Shown here piece by piece: positions 55,780 through 64,000 of a stretch of 64,000 nucleotides of DNA. The translations under genes were made by a program, and so were the position numbers. Each line of letters begins with the position of its first letter. The stretch's first letter is position 1. The notes under the pieces were generated by a model. It worked only from the letters and a program-made list of their open reading frames with translations. It had not been told where the DNA came from and searched no databases. Source of the stretch: Niebla homalea (taxonomy: Eukaryota; Ascomycota; Lecanoromycetes; Lecanorales; Ramalinaceae); assembly GCA_019925105.1 (NCBI GenBank), contig JAHGAU010000024.1, forward strand, positions 434,001-498,000. The letters are read 5' to 3'.

Positions 55780-57330
55780 TTAATCCTGTTGAGCCGTGTC
55801 GCTTCCATTTGATACGCTCATGACATGCGTCAATGTACTATCGTTTTTCCCACCAACATTTCCCGCCTCAGCCCAAAATCTGGACAAGTGCTTGCTGCCC
55901 GAATCGCAGAGGATGGTCACTATCCTCTTGCCACTTCCAAGTCGTCGGGCAGTCTCGACAGCTGCAACGCCTGGATATGTCAGGAGTCAACCCAATCAAA
56001 TAAGTCTGTACCAACCCGACTCACAATTGACTGCTGCGCTGCTGCCTACGAAGATGCCGTCTTTTTCGACAAGCCACCTCGCCATTGCCAATGCCTGCTC
56101 GTCAGTCACCTTGACGGCATCATCAATCAACTCTCGCCCTGCCTCTAGATTGGCTGTCACGCGGTTGATCCCAATCCCCTCAATAATGGTGTCGATTTGG
56201 TGTCTTCGCCGTGTCCCTTCTCTCTCCACAGGGTTGAACATGACGCCGTACTTGATCCGGTTGTACAGTCCACTGCCTTGAGGATCCGCTAGTACAACAT
56301 CTAGGTTGGGTAGTTTGGACTTGAGAAATCTTGATACACCAGCTATTGTGCCACCGGTACCAGCACCGGCAACAAAAGCATCCAGCTTGCCGTGACATTG
56401 TGTGTATATCTCCGGGCCCGTCCCTACGAAATGGGCATGCCAATTGGCGGCATTCTCGAATTGGTCAGCAAAGTATCCCCTTCCTGCTCGATTGGGGTCC
56501 GCAGTATGTTCTGCAGCAAGCGTGCGTGCTCTGTTGACGAAATGCATTGGATCCACAATTGGCGCAGGCGGGACACGGTCGACGATAGCTCCAAGTTTCA
56601 GGAGTAAATCGGACTTCTCTGTCGCTTGATCGGACGGCATGCATCTTCTTTTACGTTAGAAAAAGAAAAGGTTGAATTGGGACGCTCATGAAGATGAAAC
56701 ACGAGAAAGCTGGGACGATTGATCATACATGTGTGCCAGATACCCTCGAGCTCGACATACTGTTGCAAGAGAGATGCCTGTGGAGCCTACGGTGCCTTCA
56801 TAGATTGTGTCGCCCGAATGGGGCGTCAACAGTCCCCCTTCTTCCGCCTGAACAGGGACTTAGCGTGTGCAATGGATTGGCGATGAATTCAGATACCGTG
56901 TTTATCATGCTAAGGGCAACTCGATCTTTCGGACTGCCGCCGCCGCCATTCAGAAACTGAAGCAAAACCCTCAGCATGGGTACACTCTCTATGGCCTGAA
57001 AAAGGATTGGCATACTTCTGCCTTTCCAAGGATCTCGCAACCCGTAGCTTCGGACAACGACTTGATCTTGAAGAGGGGCGTGTTCCCAATGCAAGCTTCA
57101 ATGCCCACCGGGACATCGCAGACGCTCGCGTTTTCAAAGCCCAGCGTCTCATGGTCTTCTAGACGGATCTGATCATCATATGCGATCGATATGCTCTTGG
57201 GTGTCCTTCTGACACTGTATTTCCTTCTGTATCTGCGCTCAAGATCTGGATAAAGATCCTTGAAGCCTAAGCATACCAAGACACCGGCAACGAATGCAGC
57301 CGTCGTGTAGAGCTTGGGACGACTTTCCAT
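55780..57330 (-). CDS. Membrane-anchored cysteine synthase (Mcy1/YGR012W type)
   Basis: Five minus-strand exons (57330..57016, 56956..56897, 56847..56729, 56644..56025, 55970..55780) give 434 residues. An N-terminal hydrophobic segment (TTAAFVAGVLVCLGF) precedes the PLP-dependent fold. IGNTPLFKIKSLS and FLNGGGGSPKDR hold the cofactor-binding Lys (SPKDR); GSTGISLATVCRARGYLAHI and GAGTGGTIAGVSRFLK are the Asn/phosphate-loop regions. CDSGSKHLSRFW near the end is the usual family C-terminus. The enzyme makes cysteine from O-acetylserine or a similar substrate; the anchor suggests the mitochondrial outer membrane, as for yeast Mcy1. Exon 3 is only 60 nt. ATG 57330 is the first Met; convergent with the Scm3-type gene (85 bp). 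Confidence 0.9.
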
Positions 57331-57731
57331 CACTTTGCATCAGGCTTTGATTTTGCAGATGAGAAGACGCGCAGATCATTGAACTTAAGGTGGACCCGTA
57401 TATTATCCGCATATAGAACGACCCCTTTGTTCATTCAAAGCACTTCCGTACATGCATCATAGTCACGCAATATGGGGATGCTTCGCACAGATCAATTACC
57501 CTTGAAACTTCGTAACATTTCTCACCATTCAACCTATCGACCGAGACACAAGAGAGCCACACTCATGGCGGGAATATCAAATTGGTAAGAGGTGATATAA
57601 GATTGTGAATGTGTTAGCTGTGTGCACTAGAGTCGCTTTCCCCGCAGGAAGCTCCGACACAAAACGACCACGATGCACACAAGAGCCGACGCCATTCATG
57701 GCACCACAAGGCTCGCAGATTGTATTGTGTA
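57331..57731. promoter_or_regulatory. Divergent region, cysteine synthase / NDUFAF7-type gene
   Basis: A 401-bp gap between opposite starts. No supported ORF; promoter role is inferred from the layout. Confidence 0.4.
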
Positions 57732-59375
57732 ATGATGGAGGCTCCATCTCTAGGCAAAATTCTTGGTCGCCTATTGTCCCATCATACCTGCTCTAGATTA
57801 CGCTACCGCCAGCCAAGAACCCTGCAACTCGCTCCCAGATACCATGAACAGAGAAGAAGCTACAAGGATAGGAGGGATGGTCACGATCCTGAGGATAAAG
57901 CCCAAAGCAGTTGGCAACAGCGGACACAGATATTTCCCCCAGACAAGCTGCAAGAATATGAAAAGGCTCCCTTGGTCACAGCGCACGTTCTGAGAGGCAG
58001 AAGGGAAAGGCCAAGGCGCGTGAAGATGTTGACAAGCGACTTTATTGAAGGTCTCCTTCTTGATCCTCTGTCAAGATGCAGTATGCTGAGAATTTCTTCA
58101 GACAGCCTATACAATCCAAATTATGGTTACTTCCCTAAGCAAGCGACCATCTTCTCGCCAGGTCAGCCCTTCGATTTCAACTCCATCTCTGACGAGCCAG
58201 AATTCCACCGTCAACTAGGCGAACGATACACCACCTTTGAGAATGACTTGGACGAAAAATCTTACAATGAGACCCGTCAGCTTTGGCACACCCCCACCGA
58301 GCTCTTTCGCCCCTACTATGGCGAAGCAATCGCCCGCTATCTAGTCACAAACTACAAGCTCTCCCATCATCCCTTCCACGACCTCATAATCTACGAACTC
58401 GGTGCCGGCAACGGAACCCTCATGCTCAACATCCTGGACTACATCCGCGACTACCACCCGGACGTATACCCGCGCACCAAATTCAAGGTCATCGAAATCT
58501 CCACCGCCCTCGCATCCCTGCAGACCAGCCAATTGCACCGCGACGCCTCCTCGCGGGGCCACACCTCCCACGTCGAAATCATCAACCGCTCCATCTTCTC
58601 CTGGGACACCTACGTCGCCGCCCCCTGCTACTTCCTCGCCCTCGAAGTGTTTGACAATTTCCCGCACGACAGCATCCGGTACGACCCCATCACCGAGACC
58701 GCCCTCCAGGGCACCGTCCTCATCGACCGCGAGGGCAACTTCTACGAATTCTACACCCCCAACCTCGCACCCGCGGTGTCACGCTTCCTGCAGGTGCGGC
58801 ACGCGGCGTGCTCGTTGCGGCCGGTCAGCCATCCGTTGCAGGAAGCGCGGTGGCTCCGCCGCCTCAAGGCGAACCTGCCCTTCGCGCCCAACCTGACGGA
58901 TCCCGAGTTCATCCCCACCCGGCTCCTGCAGTTCTTCGACATCCTGCACGCCTTCTTCCCTCATCACCAGCTCGTGGCGTCGGACTTCCACTCGCTGCCG
59001 GACACGGTGAGGGGGTTCAATGCCCCCGTGGTGCAGACGCGCTTCCAGCGACGGACCGTGCCGGTGACGACGCCGTACGTCATGCAAGGCTACTTTGACA
59101 TACTGTTCCCCACGGATTTTGCCATGATGGAGGACTTGTATCGGGCGGTGACGGGGAAGCTGACCAAGGTGACGAGTCATGCGGATTGGCTACGGCGGTG
59201 GGCGTATACAGAGGATACCGAGTGTGCGAGTGGGGAGAACCCGATGTTGAGCTGGTAAGTCCTGTCCTAAGTCACCCAGCTGACCAAGATTCCGTTTGTT
59301 TCTTTCTACCCACGTGTTGGACTGATTGAGCTCTTCTCTAGGTATCAGAACAGCTCCTTTATGATATCTATGTAG
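57732..59375 (+). CDS. Mitochondrial protein arginine methyltransferase, NDUFAF7/MidA family
   Basis: Exons 57732..59254 and 59342..59375 give 518 residues. The N-terminal 50 residues are Arg/Ser/Leu-rich with few acids (GKILGRLLSHHTCSRLRYRQ), a probable mitochondrial presequence. The SAM-binding loop is YELGAGNGTLMLNIL, with KFKVIEISTALASLQ as the second acidic strand. YFLALEVFDNFPHDSIRY and the ending GYFDILFPTDFAMM are family features (methyltransferase 28). The animal homologue dimethylates an arginine of a complex I subunit during assembly; that role here is inference. From about 58280 to 59180 third positions are strongly G/C, unlike the 5' part of the same gene. Confidence 0.88.
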
Positions 59376-59787
59376 GTAGCGAATAGGTCTGGTCGATCAA
59401 AGACCTTCAGCATACGTGATAGTGCACTGTAAAGACTCCTCGACTGATCCTGCATTGACTTTGGATTTTGTCGGAGTACCCAGCGTCCTGCATGAGTTTT
59501 ATTGATGTTGCTCTGTCTGCGCGATATGCCCTCCACTTATGCCCACTCCATGCACCATTTAAGCCCTAGTCTCTGCTGCAACCTAGTAATATTGCAATGC
59601 TCAATCAACAGTGCAAAGCGAAAAACTCGTCATCAAATTACTACCGCATTTGGGGATATTGCCGTCACGCCAGACACCTGAAACATGCGTCCTCGCTCAT
59701 CCCTTCGTCTACACCAGAAACACCCAAAAGATCAAGAATTCGATTCCGAATACCAAGGGGGCGCCGCCGATCGGCTTGAGGTGGTAT
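59376..59787. other. Convergent intergenic region
   Basis: These 412 bp lie between the NDUFAF7-type gene and the 3' end of the TFIIS gene. No supported ORF. Confidence 0.45.
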
Positions 59788-60751
59788 TCAAGAGAACTAA
59801 ATCACCCATGTCAGGAAGTGTCCTCCACATCGGGGCGGAATGGTCGCTTACCTTCCAACGACGCCCGCACGACTGGCATTCACAGAAGGTCGTCATCGGC
59901 TCATCGGCGCTCCTCGTCTGCGCCTGGGTGTAGGCGACGGTGAAACCTTTGTCCTTACACTTCGGATTACCGCACCTGATGGCCGTGCTGATGCTCTTCT
60001 CGCTCTGCGGCATCTGCGAATCCTTCATGTTGTCCTTCTTCAGCAGATCGTCGGCGACGCGCCTCTCCTCGCTCTTGAGATCCTCCGTCGACATCTTGAC
60101 CAGCTGATCGGGCGTGATCTCGCCGTCCAGGACCTTCCTGCGCAGCTTGGGGTTCGATTTGTTCTTGAGATTCATGTAGAGGGAGCGCATCTTGGTGGTG
60201 TAGCCTGCGTTTGATTCTGGTCCGAGCACGGAGAAGCCTGCGCTCTCGACTGCCACGGCGACGCTCAGGATGTCGGATGAGGCGTCTGGCGAGGTGTGGC
60301 AGAGGCCGTTGTAGATCAGTCCGATGCAGTTGTCCCTCGTTGACTGGTTGGTCTTGCTGATGTTCACCTTGTCCTTCTTGAAATCCCGCTGATCGAGCGG
60401 CACGTCGGGCTTGGTGGACTTGACACCGTTGGTGCCTGGCACGGGGGAAGCTGTGCCTGATGGGCTGCGCTTCTTGATGCCGTTGGCGGGGCTGGCGCCG
60501 CCTTTTTGCTTCTCGACGTCATCGCGCCACTTCTTGATGATCTCCTGTGCGAGGCGGGAAATGTTGGGATCCTTGTGGGATTTGAAGCGGTTCACGACGA
60601 TGCCGATTCTCGTGGTGCGCAGGATTTCTTCGCTGGATTTGACGCCAGTCTTAAGTTCGTTGAGGATGCGGAGGATGTGATCAGAGCCCGCGTTCGCTGC
60701 TAGAGATTTTTGAAGTTCCTTGGACCTCTCAAGGACATCCTTGCTCTCCAT
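59788..60751 (-). CDS. DST1: Transcription elongation factor TFIIS
   Basis: Exons 60751..59852 and 59796..59788 on the minus strand give 302 residues, the normal size. Domain I (residues 1–80) has LKTGVKSSEEILRTTRIGIV and AQEIIKKWRDDVEK. The central domain has STRDNCIGLIYNGL and KMRSLYMNLKNKSNPKLRRK. The zinc ribbon has CGNPKC and CECQSCGRRWK, with the catalytic RSADEPMTTF loop that stimulates transcript cleavage by stalled RNA polymerase II. The last exon is 9 nt (Phe-Ser-stop) and supplies the usual RWKFS ending; intron 59797..59851 has GTAAGC, CTGAC and TTTAG. A longer in-frame 5' extension uses no ATG, so 60751 is chosen. Confidence 0.95.
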
Positions 60752-61345
60752 GTTTGGTAAAGGGAAGGAGGCTTCGATGGGGGTTGAGATAAGGTTGTGA
60801 TGAACTTCAGTCACCCCAGGAGGAGAAGGTGAAGACTTCCAAGTATGAGAAGGACCGTCTCTCACGACTATATCATGATGCAAGGACCAAAATTCATAAA
60901 GCTTTGTTCACAACTCCAGCGAACAGTATTGCACTAGAAGTGGCCTGCACGTTTGTGTCGCGATTCACGCAGTCGCCAACCAAGACCAGCAAGAGCGACA
61001 GGTTCCAAACGAAAGCTCCTGATTGATCTGAGAGCTTCAGCAAGCAGCAAACCTTTGTACAAGGCGCCGGGTTGTCTTCGACAGCGTGAAAGTGAATGAT
61101 GAGAAGCGTGACATCTCAGCCTAACAGATTCAGAAAGCGCGCTAAAATACTAGTAGCAGCCACATCTTCCTGTGGCTGAGGTGGCGATTATGATGTTCTC
61201 TGTATGCATACTCCGTATTTTCAAGGTATTCAAAGTGCTTTATATAGCAGACGCAAAAGTGATCCAACGTCGTTGGTGACAGTAAGTCTCAAGGTTTGGA
61301 CAAGGTTGAAGAATGATTTTTATTGATTGTATTATGTTATACCTG
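60752..61345. other. Intergenic region
   Basis: These 594 bp lie between TFIIS and the DUF1295 gene, both on the minus strand. No supported ORF. Confidence 0.45.
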
Positions 61346-62464
61346 TCAATCAGTGTTCTGCGGCTGCTCATTCTCAGACCTATCAGTGGCATTGCCCTCT
61401 TCTGCTTCTCTTTCCTGCACCTTGCTTTGATCTGCGTGTTTCGATGGGTCGAAAACGTACATCGGGAATTCTAAGAAGATGGTCCTCTTCAAGATGGTAG
61501 GCATCCGAACATAGAGCTGAGGTGGAAAGGGTATCAAGATGCTCGTACGTTCGCTATAAGTCTTGTACGACTCCCAGTGATTTCCACTTTCGTACCTCTT
61601 CTTCGCGCCTGGGCGTTCCTGTAAAGGTAGACCCGACAAAAACATCAGCAACGATGTAAGGAAAAATGGTCCCAAGATAGATGCATAGAGGGCGCTGTAT
61701 GCACCGCCCCGGACATAGCCGTATGCAGCTGGTGAGACGGCTATCATGAAGATAGCTGTGCAAGGATTAGCTTTCGTCACAAGGATCCTGCTCGGGCTCA
61801 ACTCACAGAATTGCATAATGATTTCTCCGAAATAATTTGGATGTCGGGACCAGACAAAGAGGCCGACATCGCATACTTTACCCTTATTCTCGGGTTTGCT
61901 CCTGAATCTGTACTTTTGCACATCGCTAACACTCTCCAGGAAGAAGCCAATGGCAAACAGGATGACTCCGGCAATGTCCCATCCCGTACCGAAGTCAGGC
62001 TGATTGAACCTTGTGACCCTAGGGCTGTTCAAGATGGTCACAGGGAGAGACACCGTCCAGACCCAGAGCATTTGAAATATCCAAAACCCCAGGAAGGAGA
62101 AAAATTTGTCTCTCTTGTCGTCAAATCGATCGTCTTTCCCAGTCTTGAGGATCCGAAAAAGCAGGAAGCCCGACAGTCGCGCCCCCCAAACCATAATGAA
62201 CAGGGAGTCGACGACCTGGCGAGCATTATGATGGCCTGAGAAAGCAAGGGTGATTATGGCAAGGACGACGAAGTTGGTGCCGCCAGCAAAATCTAGGAAG
62301 CAATGTCGTCAGTCTTCATCCCACGCAGTTGTGTTATGAGGGGCAATACCTGTTAATTTATCAAACTTGAAGGTGAAAGCTATGGAAAAGAAGAAGAGCT
62401 GGTATCCAATGGTGATGAGGAGCGTGATTGCTAGATAGTAATCATCAAGCGCGTGGACCTCCAT
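61346..62464 (-). CDS. DUF1295 membrane protein, steroid 5-alpha-reductase-like
   Basis: Three minus-strand exons (62464..62350, 62292..61807, 61755..61346) give 336 residues. Several membrane helices are visible (YLAITLLITIGYQLFFFSIA, NFVVLAIITLAFSG, FFSFLGFWIFQMLWVWTVSL, WDIAGVILFAIGFFLESVSD). VWSRHPNYFGEIIMQF is the family signature shared with steroid reductases and isoprenylcysteine methyltransferases, where it lines the cofactor site. The C-terminus (EREAEEGNATDRSENEQ) is polar and acidic. Probably an ER oxidoreductase or lipid-modifying enzyme; substrate unknown. ATG 62464 is the first Met in frame. Confidence 0.85.
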
Positions 62465-63197
62465 ATTGGGGTCTTCTTCCAAATGGACAATCTGATTACA
62501 CTGCCACTGAATGGTAGAGATGAAGGGGTTCTTCAAGACAGGATAAAATCAGTGTCGCAGCGAGTTATATATGATGAAGGGGAGATCCTCCGCCGCAATC
62601 GAAAAGACCGCCCAGTGAGAATAATCGCATTCATCAAGTACGAATTTAAATGCGAATACGAAAACGTCACTGATCGGGAGCTTGGCGCGGAGGGCGGGTC
62701 AAGCTTGACCGATCCAATTGATGATGTTGATCTGATAACCTTATCTTGAATATAAGTGGGTTTAGAATGAAACTTCCCGTCTGGTACTAACTTCAGATTC
62801 ATCCGAGTCCGAAGTCTAGATTACATGAACCCGCATTGCGTCATCCGTGCTTCTCTGGAAAAATACACTGTACGAACGAATCACTTTGGAGTGCGTCTTC
62901 GTTCTCCAATATGCTCATGCCAAATTGAATCCCACGTGCTAGACTTGTGCCCATTTCGAAGTTTAGCTTCTGCCGGGAAAGCAGCCGAATCATTCGTTCG
63001 AACGTGCTTTGCGACGACGCTCCGTTCCCATTAATCAGCAGCTATGGTCTGCTTGACCTGGACTAAAGGGCCTCGTGGACCCGGGGAAATTGCTATCGAA
63101 GGACGCAATGCGTTCTAGAATGGGAGGTTTTGTGCCGAATTCCATGTGAACCAGGTCTGCGCGTAAGTTACCGAGTGTTTGCTTTGCACAAAAGAGC
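62465..63197. other. Intergenic region
   Basis: These 733 bp lie between the DUF1295 gene start and the RPP1 stop. A plus-strand ORF (62453–62749) overlaps the upstream gene and has no family content. No gene is called. Confidence 0.45.
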
Positions 63198-64000
63198 TCA
63201 GCCAAGTCCATCGGTTGTATTAGCAGCTTCATTATCCGCAATTCCACGAATGACAGGTCCATTGTCTTGCTGCTGTAGCTTAGCAGCTTCCTGTCTAGCC
63301 TTGTGAGCCCGGCGTTTCTGCTCCTTCTTGGAAATCGGTCTCGGCGAACTTTCGAGGTGAAATCCATGGTCCTCCAACTCTTCAGCCTTCCTCTTGCCCT
63401 TCTGCGACTTCTTCGAGCCTGCGTCCGTTGCGGATGGCGGCCGTAAAGGCTCCTCGCCGCCATACACCACATCGATGACACCTCTGAAGCTCTTTCGCTT
63501 CATTCCCGATTGGGCAACCACGTTTCGAGCTTCGCGTCCGACAGCCTCCGCTGCTTGTTCCTGAGGCAAACCCCACATCACGGCCAGATTGATCACGTCT
63601 GCTGGACTGCGACATGCTAAGGCGCGTGTGGCCTCGCTGCTAATGATGATACCTCGCCCCCTTGTCGCCCTAATCAACTGTGTCGCATTCCCAATCAGAT
63701 TTCGTCGTGATGCTCCGCCATCAGCATTCATAACACCAGGTCCATAGCATATTTCAAATTTGATTCCCCGATCCAACGCCACCTTCATGGTCTTCATCTG
63801 GAAGTGAAATGGATAGCGAAGGCTGAAGTCCAACGAGATTATGTCACATTCCAATGCATGACATGCTTGTTGCAAAGCCTTTTCATTCGTCGGTCTCAGT
63901 GCAAAAATGTCGAACGCGGAAGATAATTGGGAAAGACGGTGGTTTTGGCCAGGGTCGGAGAGGTGCAATGTACAACGGCGGAGGATCTTCAGGTTGGATG
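63198..64000 (-). CDS. RPP1: RNase P/MRP protein subunit Rpp1 (p30), 3' part
   Basis: The frame enters from the right edge and runs to the stop at 63198; the 5' part lies outside the window. It encodes 266 residues: ILRRCTLHLSDPGQNHRLSQ, SAFDIFALRPTNEKALQQAC, CDIISLDFSLRYPFHFQMKT, VALDRGIKFEICYGPGVMN, RRNLIGNATQLIRATRGRGI and IISSEATRALACRSPADVIN, all typical of the TIM-barrel-like p30/Rpp1 family. Rpp1 is a shared protein of RNase P (tRNA 5' processing) and RNase MRP (rRNA processing). The C-terminal 90 residues are Lys/Arg-rich (KKSQKGKRKAEE, KKEQKRRAHKARQEAAKLQQ) and probably nuclear-targeting. Confidence 0.92.
   Translation of the reverse strand, partial: SNLKILRRCTLHLSDPGQNHRLSQLSSAFDIFALRPTNEKALQQACHALECDIISLDFSLRYPFHFQMKTMKVALDRGIKFEICYGPGVMNADGGASRRNLIGNATQLIRATRGRGIIISSEATRALACRSPADVINLAVMWGLPQEQAAEAVGREARNVVAQSGMKRKSFRGVIDVVYGGEEPLRPPSATDAGSKKSQKGKRKAEELEDHGFHLESSPRPISKKEQKRRAHKARQEAAKLQQQDNGPVIRGIADNEAANTTDGLG

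Noticed and set aside
58283..59180. Several long ORFs in other frames over the NDUFAF7-type gene
   Set aside because: High third-position GC removes stops in other frames. The sense frame carries the methyltransferase motifs.

Overview
This window comes from the nuclear genome of a filamentous ascomycete (Pezizomycotina). The coding genes carry short GT–AG introns of about 50–100 nt, often with a CTNAC branch point. Typical filamentous-fungal families are present: an RlmA-type MADS factor, DHA1 and DHA2 transporters, a TOS1 wall protein and an Asp f 4-like secreted protein. One mobile element has been turned into AT-rich sequence in the manner of repeat-induced point mutation (RIP). Class cannot be settled from the sequence; Dothideomycetes is a guess only.

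Layout. 0–5 kb: an amidohydrolase, a dienelactone hydrolase and a DHA1 transporter, a possible small-molecule catabolic neighbourhood. 5.5–8.4 kb: a 902-residue disordered basic protein, followed by a tRNA-Tyr with a 12-nt intron. 9.5–14.9 kb: a penta-EF-hand protein convergent with an Msb1-family polarity protein. 14.9–17.5 kb is gene-free and leads into the RlmA-like MADS-box gene. 20–22 kb: a 14-TM DHA2 transporter. 22.8–26.2 kb: alanyl-tRNA synthetase with a presequence-like N-terminal extension. 26.3–33.4 kb: an unknown protein, an RCR-type membrane protein, TVP23, two uncharacterised proteins (one with an in-frame TGA near its 5' end) and VTA1. 33.8–42.9 kb: mainly secretory, wall and organelle genes, namely an Mpd1-type disulfide isomerase, an Asp f 4-like protein, a TOS1-type wall protein and PEX13. 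43.2–53.2 kb: ATG14 and ATG6, two subunits of the autophagy PI3-kinase complex, on the same strand and separated by a 5,838-bp Ty1/copia LTR retrotransposon. 53.4–64 kb: an Scm3-type CENP-A chaperone, a membrane-anchored cysteine synthase, an NDUFAF7-type methyltransferase, TFIIS, a DUF1295 membrane protein and the 3' part of the RNase P/MRP subunit Rpp1.

The retrotransposon is the main structural feature. It has two 299-bp LTRs (TG...CA), a perfect CGGTT target-site duplication, a polypurine tract and remnants of the zinc knuckle, integrase, reverse transcriptase and RNase H in copia order on the + strand. The mutated block starts and stops inside the LTRs, so the outer half of each LTR is nearly unmutated. 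The element lies 282 bp upstream of the ATG14 start codon.

Exon boundaries were inferred by hand from splice signals and family-typical protein sequence. Every spliced model except those flagged closes in frame. No homology search was possible, so names rest on recognised motifs.
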